DNA of 64,000 nt from Plazaster borealis (Eukaryota; Echinodermata; Asteroidea; Forcipulatida; Labidiasteridae), in NCBI GenBank assembly GCA_021014325.1, contig CM037467.1, forward strand, positions 4,650,001-4,714,000. Reading direction: 5' to 3'. Position numbers and translations under genes: made by a program. Below the pieces are notes generated by a model that was given only the letters and a program-made list of their open reading frames with translations, was not told the origin of the DNA and did not search any database. Numbering within the stretch: position 1 is the stretch's first letter; each line of letters starts with the position of its first letter. Below, one piece after another: positions 22,797 to 34,480 of the stretch.

Positions 22797-23425
22797 AGTC
22801 TCTTACCGGGCAAGTCTCGCGCGTATTCGAACTTCCAGGACTAATAGTTGGTCCCGACCATATTGAGTTTTTCGTCGCGATTCTGTTTCTTCAAATACCT
22901 TAATTTAACGTATAGTTTATGGCTGTAAACGTTTATGATGTCGTTGCGATTGTAACATTTGGCGATGGTACTATATGAAAGTAAATGAACTTAAGAAAAC
23001 CTGAGAATAAGAGTTGACCTCAGTTTCCGGTTACTTGTAAACAATTAACAAATTTACCCAACAGACATTTAAGTTATCATTAAAACCTATCTGATGGTTG
23101 CACACAATCGGGCGTAATTCGCAAATGGAATTCTATTTTTCTATTTTGTTTCGTTTCAAACATCCTTACAACGTATGTTTTATAGCGGTAATTTGTCTGG
23201 CAACAAGTACCCTCGTCCAAAGTTTTAATTTTGTTTTCAGTGTTAATTTTAACAAATTATTTGTATTATATAAAAACTGATATTGGAAGTTATAAAAGAT
23301 TCTTGTAAGTGTCTTTATTTTTTTTTAAATTGTATAAATATATTTCGAAAGGAACATTTAAATTTAATAGAAAAATATAGTCTTCGTTCGACTTGTTTCT
23401 GATACGCACGGGACTTGCACAGTTT
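22797..23425. mobile_element. Family I TIR element, copy I2 (fullest)
   Basis: Begins GGGCAAGTCTCGCGCGTATT ('CGAACTTCC' next) and ends with the inverted form 'GATACGCACGGGACTTGCAC'. It abuts I1 directly, so two copies sit head to tail sharing a border. About 630 bp, with no ORF of note. It defines the family whose third copy holds the LTR retrotransposon. Confidence 0.75.
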
Positions 23426-24038
23426 ATTAACTGGGTCCCAGAGGCCAGACTAAATTTCCAGGTCACGCTGATGATCTTTATACCTGGGTCAGCGACGTGC
23501 TTTTGATCTCTGTCATTAAATCCCAACGGAAAAGTTGTTTTTTTAACACAAAATTCAATTTCCCCCCTTAACAATAATACCGTTCACTGAACGATCCCAC
23601 TTACCGGTTATTGATGGTCACGTGATTTCCTCAATTATATCTGAGTAGAAACGACAAGTAAAAAATATGCCTTTATTAATGAGTCTATCAACATAACCTC
23701 ATGGGGGTCCCCGGTGAACGAAATAAAAACACCCACTCATCACACACAGACAGGGAAATGAGAGCGCTACTACGTGTGTCCCCGTTCTAGCAATTAGGGT
23801 ATGTTGTAGGTGTCTGTTCTCGCCTCATGTGGCCTCGGGACATCCATTAGCGTGACACAAAAGAAAGTGACATCGCGTGGACATAACCAAAAACAGAAGA
23901 AGAAGAAGAAGAGAAAACTAGAAAGAAAAACAAACAAGCATACGGGGGGGACGTACGATTTCTCTTTAGGAGAATTCCCGCTTAAAGAGGAAGCTGTAAC
24001 TGATAATCGGACGCGGACAATTGTCTTGAATTTTTATA
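23426..24038. other. No gene supported
   Basis: Contains an AAG-rich simple stretch (about 23893-23935). No recognised domain or repeat family. Confidence 0.4.
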
Positions 24039-24415
24039 TTAAAGGCATCGTACACGTTTGGTAATGACTCAAAAGAAATATTAGCATAAAAACTTACTTG
24101 GTAACAAGCAACGGAGAGCTGTTGATAGTATAAAACATTGTAGGAAACGACTCCCTCTGAAGTAACGTAGTTTTTGAGAAAGAGGTAGTTTCTCACTAAA
24201 ATAATAAAAACTTCTTGCAAGAAGTTTTTATTCCTATCTGAAAGCACACAAATTTGTACAACAAGGGTGTTTTTTTTTCTTTCATCATTTTCTTGCAACT
24301 TCGATGACCAGTTGAGCCCAAATTTTCACAGGCTTGTTATTTTATGCATATGTTGGGATACACCAAATAAGAACACTGGTCTTTGACAATTTCCAAACGT
24401 GTTCAGTGCCTTTAA
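24039..24415 (+). mobile_element. MITE family A, copy A4
   Basis: Complete: TTAA at 24039-24042 and 24412-24415, with ends AAAGGCATCGTACACGTTTG and inverted CGTGTTCAGTGCCTTTAA. It is immediately followed by family C copy C3. Confidence 0.92.
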
Positions 24416-24546
24416 CAGAACAAGGTTACCAGCCAAAATAGCATGTCACATGTACAATTTGTGACTGGTGTCCTGCTTATTTTTGCTAAGCAGAATATTT
24501 TAAAGTGACACTATTTTCTGCTTAAGCAGCTCTTGAAATTGGGCCC
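24416..24546. mobile_element. Repeat family C, copy C3
   Basis: 'CAAGGTTACCAGCCAAAATA', 'CATGTCACATGTACAATTTG', 'TGACTGGTGTCCTGCTTATT' and a right end 'AAGCAGCTCTTGAAATTGGG' + CCCT. The left terminus is missing where it meets MITE A4, as if A4 had inserted into or beside it. Confidence 0.75.
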
Positions 24547-24577
24547 TGTTCTACAATGGGGGGAGGGGGTCGTTGTT

Positions 24578-24735
24578 TCGAACCCTACCCGAGTAGTATG
24601 CATAATAATTATTTGCATTTTACCCAAACGCCGATGTGTGTTAAACACTAATGAAATCGAACCCTACCCGAGTAGTATGCATAATAATTATTTGTATTTT
24701 ACCCAAACGCCGATGTGTGTTAAACACTAAAAATT
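24578..24735. repeat. Direct duplication, two 79-bp units
   Basis: The block starting TCGAACCCTACCCGAGTAGT is present at 24578 and again at 24657, almost identical over more than 70 bp. Each has a B-box-like start and the SINE-type trailer 'TTTTACCCAAACGCCGATGT', so a SINE tail has been tandemly duplicated. A third related B box (GGGTTCGAACCCCACTCGAG) lies near 24795. Confidence 0.85.
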
Positions 24736-24828
24736 TAGCACTTTCCTGAGCTGAGTCCTGTGAAAACAATCCACAGGCATAATACTTGGGTCGTGGGTTC
24801 GAACCCCACTCGAGTAATCTGGGTCCAA

Positions 24829-25017
24829 TTTCATAGGGCTGCACAAGCAGAAAATGTTGCTTTACAATTTTCTGCTTAGCAGAAATGAGCAGGATACCAG
24901 TCACAAATCGTACATGAGACATGGCAGTTTAGCTGGTAACCTTATTCTTGTAAGCATAAATTTGCTGTGCATAGCTACCTTTTGTTCTTAAGCAGCTCTT
25001 TGAAATTGGGCCCTGAC
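24829..25017. mobile_element. Repeat family C, copy C4 (near complete)
   Basis: Ends are inverted: GGGTCCAATTTCATAGGGCT at the left and the complement ending 'AGCTCTTTGAAATTGGGCCC' at the right. It is in reverse order relative to C3 ('ggataccagtcacaaatcgtacatgagacatgg'). Confidence 0.8.
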
Positions 25018-25570
25018 TGTGAATTTTGTTTTCCCCACATGAGTCGGGAAAGTACTTAGTATACGGTGCTTAGCACAAATCGGTTTATGGGTAAAACACG
25101 GTAAAACACGGAACCCGGACTCCGGGTCAATTCTGACCTCGGAGTTTTTCAGACTTTACTTAGCAGTCATTGGTGTAGGCCTAAGGGTAAAATCAAATTA
25201 AGATACTGTATCCCCAACATGACATATGTTAGAGATATTTTCATTTAAATATGATGCATCAAACTATATAATTCAACGATAGTAGATATAAAGCCATTCT
25301 GAGAAAATCCGGTGGAGAATGCAATAATAAGAAAGCTTGATTAGCCCAAAGGAAGGAAGTCCGGCACATTGTAATAGCCTCCATGTGGTGAACAAATATG
25401 AAACTAATTAAAGTCGGCCTAGAGGACTAATCCACAAAAGGAACTTTAATTTCAACAAGACTGTTAGCATTATTTTCTTGAAGTATTGCGGGGCATACAC
25501 ACAGAGTCTATGTGGAATAATTAAAAACGACTTACCGGAATTACGGTTGGATCCCATTACGGGCGAAGGG
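25018..25570. other. No gene supported; small family G fragment
   Basis: A family G terminal fragment at about 25100-25155 ('ggaacccggactccgggtcaattctgacctcggagtttttcaga'). The remainder is AT-rich without features. Confidence 0.5.
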
Positions 25571-25957
25571 TTAAAAGGCAGGGTATACTTTTGGTAATTG
25601 CCAAAGACCAGTGTCCTCACATAGTGTATCCCAACACACGCATAAAATAACAAGCCTGTGGAAATTAATGGGCTCAATTGGTCATCGAAGAAAATAATGA
25701 AAGGAAAAATCACCCTTGTTGCATAGAATTGTGTGTTTTCAGACGCCTGAGAAAAGTTTCATGCCCGAAGTGTTTCTCAGATTCATTTTTTTTTTTTTGC
25801 TGAAGAATTACCGCCTTCTCTAAAATTACATGACTTTAAAGGGTGTCGTTTCTAACAATGTTTTATAATATCAACAGCTCTTCAGTGCTTTTTTACCAAG
25901 TAAGTTTTATGGTCATTCATTTTTGGAGTAATTACCAAAGGTATATCCTCCCTTTAA
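25571..25957 (-). mobile_element. MITE family A, copy A5 (diverged)
   Basis: Opposite orientation to A1-A4. TTAA at 25571-25574 and 25954-25957, but the ends read AAAGGCAGGGTATACTTTTG and 'CAAAGGTATATCCTCCCTTTAA', so this is one of the oldest copies. It has a T run near 25786-25799. Confidence 0.85.
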
Positions 25958-26943
25958 CGGTTTCCAAAAAATGACAAGAAACATTTTAATATTGACGGTT
26001 CTTTTGAGGGGGGGGGGGCTGTGTTCGGTTTATTGGACAACATTTCCTGTGTTGGTTCGGAAACAAGATCCATCGATCGCACTGGCTAGTATTATTGGGG
26101 GGGGGGGTCCCCTGAGATTTAGAAAAAACACACGCAGTCGGATATCCTGCGCGGCATCGTTGGTTTAGCTGTGACGCGTGATAACCGCTGTAATATCTCG
26201 ATTTCAACCTATTTTATTTTCTGTAAGTCTCCCCGGCTTCAGGAGTGGTTGGATTTTTCTTCTTCATTAAAACTCTGACATATGGAAAATGTTCTCCCGG
26301 AGTAACCATGGAAACAGTGTGATTGTATTAGTTGGGTTTTTTTCTTTTCTTGGGTGTTCGTTTCAGCATATTTTTTTTCATTTTGTTTGTAAATGGTGGT
26401 CGAGAAAGAGCATTTCCTAGATAGGATGCGACGTTAACGAAAGTATACATCCGTCAAATAGTTGCTTCAAGCGACTCGGTTGAGGCGGATACTCGACCAG
26501 GCTGTTAATATTATTGCATTAACCAAACCGTATCTTGTCAACGGCCAAATCATATCGTAAACATGTTTCTCAAGAAAAGAAAAAGAAAAATGATCGAGTT
26601 TTCGGGACATTTGGAAAATATTCATAAGTAGTCTAAACCTTTTAGACAAATATTCACTGTGTCTAGTCAAGTGTATGGAAGGTCATTTCTTTACTCCAAA
26701 CGTCAGTCAAGTTGGCGCAAAGAAATCAGAAATTGTTCTTTCAGTTGTAAAGAAGGAATCATGCGAGTAAACATAATTTAAAAGAATTATTTTAGTTTTC
26801 AATAATATTTCAGTATCATTCCACGGAGGAGTATTTACGCGGACAATTATTATTATCATAGTTACCAACTTAATTTTTAGGATATCAAGTAATAAACCAC
26901 AGGAAAAACTGACTGGGTAAATGTTTAATAATAAGGGTACGTC
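25958..26943. other. No gene supported
   Basis: Two G homopolymers (about 26009-26018 and 26097-26107) lie 80 bp apart in otherwise AT-rich sequence. No domain in the open frames. Confidence 0.4.
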
Positions 26944-27322
26944 GCAGGTCAGAATTGACCCGGAGTCCGGGTTCCATCGGGCCTGACCCAGATGGGTCAG
27001 TATGACCCGGAATATGTGTCAAACGACCCCCAAATGGGTCAAACTGACGCATAATTTGCGGCTAAATACATGCTACACTCTAAGTACCCCCGGTTCAGAA
27101 TTGACCCGTATCATGGGTCCACGGTGGCCTAACCCATTTCTGGGTCAAGGGTCAGGCTGACCTGAAAACTGGTAAAACAAAATAAGCTCGGATTCTGCGT
27201 CAGTTTGACCCATTTCTGGGTCATTTTACAAAAAATTCAAGGTCATACTGACCCATAAATGGTCAGGCCACCTGAAACCCGAAACTGGGTTATTTCTGAC
27301 CATTGAGTTCTTAGAGTGCACA
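26944..27322. mobile_element. Family G elements, one fragment plus one full copy
   Basis: A fragment at 26944-27056 ('aggtcagaattgacccggag', 'gacccggaatatgtgtc') is followed by a full copy that starts ACACTCTAAGTACCCCCGGT at 27074 and ends with inverted 'CATTGAGTTCTTAGAGTGCA' at 27320. The cores are alternating GGGTC and GACCC. Confidence 0.75.
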
Positions 27323-27823
27323 TCATACTTGTGGAGGTACAGTCTGCTTGAACACACAAACATAACCGCGCAGTTGGATGTGTGTGGTTAGGTATACACC
27401 TACGAACCGTTGACCTACAATAATAAGAGAACAATAGGGTTCCCCGTTTAAAGGTGTGCGTAGGCGTATGCAGACCTGTGGGGACTTTTAGACAATGGAA
27501 CAAAAGTCAACACAACGTTTTTCTTTGTTAAACTTGGCCCCCACAAAGGGATTCTTTAGAAAAAAAGGGATAAATAGAACAAGAATAGAAAGTCCCCACA
27601 ACTCTGTGTACAAAAGACTGTGTGTGTGTGTGTGTGTGAGCGTGTCTATCCATTGAAACCGAGGACTTTAACAAAAGGGATCCGGGTGTTTGACAGAGTG
27701 AGGACGTCCTCGCTTCGTTTTCGTGTACAAAACCAATGGGGACGTCGCTAAAAAAAACTAAGTCCAAACAATGGGAGAACAAAGAGAAGTCCTCGATTAG
27801 CGGGATTCACAAACGTGTGTGCG
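27323..27823. other. No gene supported
   Basis: Holds a GT microsatellite (about 27619-27638). The text 'gtgtacaaaaccaatggggacgtcg' near 27721-27745 recurs near 28608-28625 and 21509-21530, so it belongs to an unnamed dispersed repeat. Confidence 0.45.
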
Positions 27824-28592
27824 GTCCCTAAATGTAGCCCGAGCCTTAAATGTCGCCGACCTTAATGTAGCCCCAAACCTGTACCTAAATGTCGCCCGAC
27901 CTAAATGTAGCTCCAAACCTGTACCCAAATGTCGCCCGACCTAAATGTAGCCCCCAAACCTGTACCTAAATGTCGCCCCGAACTAAATGTAGCCCCAAAC
28001 TTGTACCTAAATGTCGCCCGGCTTTCAAGTTGAGCGATGAAATGCCAACCTTGATTTTCATCCCTGAAATTGTTTTGATGACCGGACCTATTGTTTGCGA
28101 CTTTACCCACAATAGAGTGCACATTTAAATGAAATAAAAAAGATGTTAGGAACCTAAAAAGGCTTCCCCCTCAAAAAAAATCTCTATGAAGTCATATTTT
28201 CAAAATATCGCCAAACACCCACCATGAAATATTGCCATTTTGTCCCAGGATATGGGTGATTTCCGAAGTGGCTATTTTGTACACGGTCCATTGGGCGAGT
28301 TGAACCTGCTATATGGGCATATTCATAGACGTGGAGTCCCCATACACTGTGCACAAGCAATGGGTACAGGAATGTGGCCATATCCCGGGTGCACAGCACC
28401 GCACCGTGGGTCGGGCGACGTTTAGGTACAGGTTTGGGGCTACATTAAGGTCGGGCGACATTTAGGTACAGGTTTGGGGCTATATTTAGGTCGGGGCGAC
28501 CTTTAGGTACAGGTTCGGAGCTACATTTAGGTCGGGCGGCATTTAAGTACAGGTTTGGGGCTACATTTAGGTCGGGGCGACATTTAGGTACA
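27824..28592. repeat. Inverted pair of 41-bp minisatellite arrays
   Basis: Left array (27824-28020): repeated 'CCTAAATGTCGCCCGACCTA' + 'AATGTAGCCCCAAACCTGTA', period about 41 bp. Right array (28403-28592): the same unit in reverse complement ('ACAGGTTTGGGGCTACATTT' + 'AGGTCGGGCGACATTTAGGT'). The arms flank about 380 bp of unrelated sequence (28021-28402). The spacer has no recognised gene. Confidence 0.9.
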
Positions 28593-28771
28593 GCTTTGCT
28601 TTCTTTCGTGTACAAAACCAATGGGGACAAGGACATAAACTTTATACTCAGTGAGCAACAGACTATAACTTTTCGATGAATATCAAACCCTATAACGGTG
28701 TTAGTGAAGTACTTTTCAGCCAAGTACTGCCAAGTACCAGGGTGGTTGATTACTATTGAATACGAGTACAT

Positions 28772-29115
28772 GAAGGGATTGCATACGTTTGGTAATTGGA
28801 ACCCACTGTTTGCTTCAATCCTATAGTTGTAGAAATACCATAAAACAAACCTGTGAACATTTCATTTCAAAAGGTGGAAGAGTTTGTGAGATATTGCAGA
28901 AAATCTGGAGCGGTTATGTCCACGCAGGAAGACTAATCTGTAATTGGAATACACAATCCGCAGTAACGCTTCTCAGATTCACATTTGTTGAGATAAAAAG
29001 CGATATCTTTTTCCATAACCGCAGTACTTCGAAGTGAAACCTTTCTCAAAATGCATTATATCATCTAAAGCTGCTGTACTTCTTACCAAGTAAATGCTAT
29101 ATTGCCAGACCCTTT
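28772..29115 (+). mobile_element. MITE family B, copy B3
   Basis: Interior is clearly family B ('tttcatttcaaaaggtgga', 'ccataaccgcagtact', 'ttctcaaaatgcattatatc'). Both ends are eroded: left GAAGGGATTGCATACGTTTG without TTAA, right 'TTGCCAGACCCTTTA' with the last part of the interior deleted. Confidence 0.8.
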
Positions 29116-29284
29116 ATGCCAACGAGTAAAAGTACAAGAATAGTATGGTAAACGGCAGAAGTCTATACGCAGATCCTACTTAGGTACAAAGTACGGTGAC
29201 ACGTAATCGATTCTTTCAGTTCATTGGGATAAACAAGTATCGACAAATGTACACAGAAATAGGAAAGTGATACATTGACCATGG

Positions 29285-29860
29285 GTGTATGAAATCGAGT
29301 CCGAGTACATAATCGAGTATCGAGTAAATGACTTCGAGTACAAACAATTTGTAAGCCGAGTATTGAGTACGAACTTTGAGTACGAGTACTTTGCCAGCCA
29401 AATACGAGGGAAGTACAAATACCTTAAAGGCACTGTCTTTGGTAATAACTCCAAACAAAAATTGCACCAAAACTTATTTGGTAACGAGCAAAGGAGAGCT
29501 GTTGATAAAATAAAACATTGTCAAAAACGACTCGATATGAAGTTACGTAGATTTTAGGAAAAGGGTAATTTCTCACTGAAATAGTTGAATCTGAAAAAGA
29601 CTTCTAGCCAGAAGTCTTTTTCAGGCATCTGAAGGCACACAAATTTGTGCAACAAGGGTGTTTTTTCTTTTATTATTTTCTTGCAACTTCGATGGCCAAT
29701 TGAGCCCAAATTTTTACAAGTTTGTTAATTTATGTATGTTGGGATACACCAAGTGAGAATACTGGTCTTTGACAATTACCAAACGTGTCCAGTGCCTTTA
29801 AAATAGTATTCGAATAGTACTCGATTACCAACACCGAGTACGAATACTACAATACTGTCT
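29285..29860. repeat. GAGTAC-rich repeat split by MITE A6
   Basis: Repeated CGAGTA/GAGTACG words at 29290-29400 continue after MITE A6, with inverted forms ('agtattcgaatagtactcgattacc', 'accgagtacgaatactac') up to about 29855. The MITE therefore entered an existing palindromic simple repeat. Confidence 0.65.
29424..29801 (+). mobile_element. MITE family A, copy A6
   Basis: TTAA at 29424-29427 and 29798-29801. The left end AAAGGCACTGTCTTTGGTAA lacks the ACACG segment. The interior palindrome is expanded ('GAAAAAGACTTCTAGCCAGA' + 'AGTCTTTTTC'). Confidence 0.9.
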
Positions 29861-31476
29861 TATACCTAACTTTATCTTCTTATATTTTACTTTGAGATCC
29901 TGTGTGCTCATGAACAATTGATTAAAGGGGAAAAGCATTTTCAAAAAGTATAACATGTATGGGTCTTTTATTGAGCGGTGTACACTTTGTGCCCGCATAA
30001 AGTGCAGGCTCGGACGGTGTGTGGTTCTTGTTATTGTGAACACAAGCACAATGTCAGAGGTCACATGGGCTTATCTGGACCGGGTCCAAGTTTAGATATT
30101 TATGTGCAATATCAACATTCAGTCGATGCACGTAACTACTTTACTATTCAAATCAGATTCAACCGTCTGACAATATTATCCTCTATTGCATTTGGAGTTT
30201 GGCTTGCTGAAATAACCCTCCACGTCACTTCAGGGAACGGACTCTGCCCCTCAAGGGCTTCGCGCCGCACAAGATGCCGGGGCTAAGAAAATGTGTCAAC
30301 GGTGTTGACTCTGGGTGAAAAAAACAACAGGACGCGGTCCGGGGCAGACACTTGAGCAGTGTAAAAATTCTCGGTGCAACCAAATCAAGGTTCTATGGCA
30401 TTTGCAGTTGCTCAAGAGGACATCTTGAGAACCTAGCACCTTCATGTGTATTTCAAAGCCAGTTCTCTGTTGTTTCTGAAGTAGCACTTACTCGTGCCTT
30501 TGGTCATACGCCGTAACCTTAGTGTTACAGGGATTGCTGTTGTCGGCGTGACGTGTTTTCGATATGCATCACTTAAAGGTGGAATGCATCATTGGATTTT
30601 TGTCTAAAGAGTAACATCGTTCCAATCAGTAGACAGAGCGTACAACCATACTGTGAAAAATTCATGAACTTAGGTGGTCATGTTTTAGTAAAATCAATTA
30701 AAAGGCTTGTTTTGTTGTTATGGCAATCGGACAAGGGAGGGGTGTTGGAAACCTCATAACCTATAGCGAAGGCTGTCAGTAAGACATCTGGAAGCCTGCA
30801 TGGTGGCTCCACTTATAAGAGGGTCAGATCTGGGTAGTTATGTATGTCTGTACTATTTTGTCCATGAAGTTTATGGGAGAAACTATTTTTCGGCCCCTCA
30901 AAAAAACAAACCTAATAAAATCAGCATTCCCCATCTACACCTAACCAAATAGCATGGTAATGTCTTGTTACCATCCGGGGTCTTTTTCACACAAAATAAA
31001 ATCCATCAATGACCAGCTCTCCCGGAATTCCCATAGGAATTGCACAGCAGTTGCTTGACCTTGGTGTCAATAGCCACTACTGGGTGAAATGAACCATATG
31101 GTTTCCAGATGTTTTTTTCTGTATACTTGTACAATGTCTGTAAGCAGTGACCTGGTTGTTTATTTGGATGAATCATGGAGGTAGAATGAATTGAGTAGGG
31201 TCCATATCTAATGGTTTGGGCCTTTTGAAATTGATTGGGTTCTCCACAAAAATTAATTACACGCAAAATACAAACGGACTGCAGCCTACTGACCGATGGC
31301 CTCACCGTGTGATTTGTTTTTGATGATTTCACGCAGGGTTAAAATTTCGACAATAATTTGCATTTTGTCAAGTGTAGACTCGCAACCTAGGTAACCATAC
31401 TACGTCGGTTAGAAACAAGGGAATTACGGCCATCTAGTTAAGCTGAAGGGTAATGCGGCATAAAGCAAACGAAAGT
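29861..31476. other. No gene supported
   Basis: Scattered open frames under 110 codons on both strands, none with a domain. The stretch 30200-30290 is locally GC-rich. No named repeat. Confidence 0.4.
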
Positions 31477-31782
31477 CTAATAATGGCCCGAAGATGAGCT
31501 CGACTTGTCTCTATACACAACGTCGTTTATCATCTGAGGCATGTACTTCGGCTTCAAAGTGTCACCCCGCTGCGGCTGACAAACACAGTCCAAACAACGC
31601 CACGAGATGTCCGTCCATCCGATACTTAATGATGCATTAGTCGTCGTGTAACTCAACAAAGTCCGCGCTGCAATTCCTACCCCACCTTCACCAGCGCACG
31701 GGATGATGAAAGAGCCGAACAGAGCAGAGGCTAAATTAATTTTGGGAAAATGTCGTTCCACTTTTCCTTGATGTATACACAA
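31477..31782 (-). CDS. Possible terminal exon of an unknown gene
   Basis: On the minus strand a frame that is GC-richer than its flanks runs to a stop at 31477. Its second half, 'WTDISWRCLDCVCQPQRGDT' followed by LKPKYMPQMINDVVYRDK and a serine stretch before the final GHY, looks more protein-like than the shadow frames around it. Possible acceptors (TTAATTTAG|, GAATTGCAG|) are weak. I do not recognise the family. A chance frame is quite possible. Confidence 0.25.
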   Translation of the reverse strand: MCIHQGKVERHFPKINLASALFGSFIIPCAGEGGVGIAARTLLSYTTTNASLSIGWTDISWRCLDCVCQPQRGDTLKPKYMPQMINDVVYRDKSSSSSGHY

Positions 31783-33549
31783 GGGGGTTGATGAAGTCTC
31801 GTTTACGATATTGGATCGGGTCCCTAGGGGTTACACACTCAGACGCACTGGCCAGTTTGATATTAATGGAAGGCACGGTGATTCCAGGTATCTTCAAGCC
31901 TTTTTTTAATTTCTGGAGTTTGAATCGAGACAGGGAAGAATAATAGTGAGGTTGACTCAGTCAACCTTGTTGAAGCAAGGGTCCCACCGTGCTCCAACAG
32001 CCGAATGTCACGGCCCTTTACCACTTTGAATGTTCAATACAGAGCTTCAAATCGAGCTAGAGAGAAGATCAACGATAGTGCATATCACTCGTACATTTTC
32101 ATATTAATCATCCGATAGAACTGGTAGAACTTTCACTACCAAATAAACAAATGTATCCCTATATTTATTTATTGTTGATTTATTATTGATTTATTGATTT
32201 ATTAGTTTGTTTATTTATTTGTTTATTTAAAAAGCATTAATTAGGGCCTAATTAATATATTTTATTTATTTATTCATGTATTTATTTTATTTTGTTTTTA
32301 TTTTATTTTTATTTTATTTATTTTGTATTTGTTTGAATTTATTTTTTATTAAAGTTGTTGTTTTGTTTTATGTTATAAAAAGATATTTATACAGGATACA
32401 TCAGCTCACATGCTGTTTAAGATACTGCCCTGTTTAAATAGATAAAGTTAAAACTATAACAAGCAAAAGACTTGAGTAAGAGAAAACACAAAAGTAAGTT
32501 ATAAAAGGGAAAAGACACAATATATGCAGAAATACGAAAAACAAAAACCAAACCAGAGTGAAGAGAGGGGAGGGGGATGGAGTGGGGTGGGGTGGGGTAG
32601 GGTTTTAGGACCAGAAGAATTTCAGATTGGCTTCCAAGAACAGGGAAAGGAAACGAGGCAGACAGAAAAAGCTGAAGAGAGACGACATTACATCCTACCC
32701 GGGTACAACATGGATAAAACAAGCACAATACAGAGGAAAATGGCGAGCACATGAAGATGGTCATCCAACACTGGATGAACACGCCCTATACAAGGCAAGG
32801 GGTGTATAGGAAACAAACTACTTAAAATGTACCTTCTTATACATGTTTCTGAAGTTACCAGTAGAGGAAGCAGTCTGAATAATAATCGTCGCTCTACCAC
32901 GAAGTGACCTATCTCGTCCACAGCCCAAAAATCCGCGTTTGGAGAAAATCCAAACTGCTGTTTCGGGGTCTGCTTACTATTTCATGTTTTTTTTTTATTT
33001 TGTATGACAACACTAAGGCTGACTACTTTATTCTTACATAAAATGTGACCATGTTTTTTTTTAATCCTGCAATTATTTTAATGAGTACTTGGTTCCAAAC
33101 AATACCACAGCATACAACATAGAGATTGTTTAAAACATTCAGCATTTGGCTTTGGTAGGCCCTACAACAACATTGAGAGAATCGGCCTTCCCTCTATTTC
33201 AATTCTGTCACAAAGACGATCGTGCTAGCCAGTTAACACATATATACATATTACAGGCTACATAAAAATCCTTTCTTTGTTCTAAGGTCTACCAGGAAGG
33301 TGACTTATTAATGTCTTCAATCAAAATCATCCGAAACAATCCTTGCAGCTCTTTTTTTTTGTATTCATCCCCATTACTGGATCCGTAATTATAACACCAT
33401 TAATCCTAAACATGATATTCTAAATGACAAGCCACTCAATTTACAGTTGATTGGTCTTAATCCGACCACTAGCCAGAATGTATGCCAGTCGCACCGAACT
33501 TGTTTGGTTCGATGAGCTGTCTCATACAATGTTGATCCCTTACATTGAT
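31783..33549. other. No gene supported; TTTATTTATT-rich stretch
   Basis: About 32155-32345 is almost pure TTTATTTATT/TTTTATTT simple sequence. A G-rich patch (GGGGTGGGGTGGGGTAGGG, about 32584-32602) follows. Near 32892 the motif CACGAAGTGACCTATC reappears. No coding feature. Confidence 0.5.
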
Positions 33550-34200
33550 ACAAGAAGTGGCCCTGGTTGCTAGCCTGAAAGCAAGTTTGATCTGCACTAA
33601 GCGTATGAAGCCCGATTGAACATTGGTCTTTAAAGTAGCCCCGAACTTTAGTACCGGTATAGCCTAATTAATACATCTGCACCGAACATAATTATGAATA
33701 CGTGTAGATCTTGTAGTCACGACCTCAAGGCCAAATGCATGTTAGATTGGCACCCAACATAAGTTCCCAACACATTGGTCTGTAATGCATCCCCGACCAA
33801 GAGCCCGGGTGCATTTTAGATTGGCACCCAATCCAAGTCGATATACACGTTCATCTTAAATGTAGGCCCTATACCACAAGCCCGAATGTAATTGGATTGG
33901 CATCCAACGTAAGTCCTTGTACATGTTGGTTTTTCATTGGCCCCAACCACAAGCCCCAATGGATGTTGTATTGGCAACAATTGTTTGGCCGTATACCAGT
34001 TGGTCTTTAATGTAGGCCCGACTGCGATGCATGTTGGATTGTTGGCACCCAACATAAGTCCTGATGCTAGTTAATGTAGGACCGACCACAAGCCAAATGC
34101 ATGTTGGACTATGTCTCCCAACATGAGTCCCTTTATGTTGCTCTTTAATGTAGCCCCGGAACAAGCCCTGATGCTTGTTTGAATTGCACTCAACATAAGC
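33550..34200. repeat. Degenerate tandem repeat, about 70-80 bp unit
   Basis: Six to eight diverged units of the form 'gcatgttggattggcaccca' + 'acataagtccc..acac' + 'ttggtctttaatgtagccccgacc' + 'acaagcccgaa'. Unit lengths vary by indels. The frames through it are periodic and not genes. Confidence 0.8.
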
Positions 34201-34480
34201 AAGGTAAAAGACCTCATCACGGGCACCAGACTCAATAGGCCTACCCCTGAAAGTTTTCCATTATATTAAATAACCTCATAATAGGTCATTAAGTTTCGAA
34301 GACTAAGCTCGTGTGCGCTAAACACGATAGAAGGTCATTTAACTGAAAAAGAAATATCTCGTTATCAAAAGGTGATTACGATTTCTAATACGGTAGCGAG
34401 GTTGCGGGTGACTGGCCAGCAGGTCAAAATATCACCTTACAGGGCACTGTACCAATAGTACGGCTAATAGGTGATGGGTG

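Noticed and set aside
31477..31620. IL-17-like cystine-knot cytokine end
   Set aside because: WRCLDCVC superficially recalls the family, but the later conserved cysteines are missing and the stop comes too soon.
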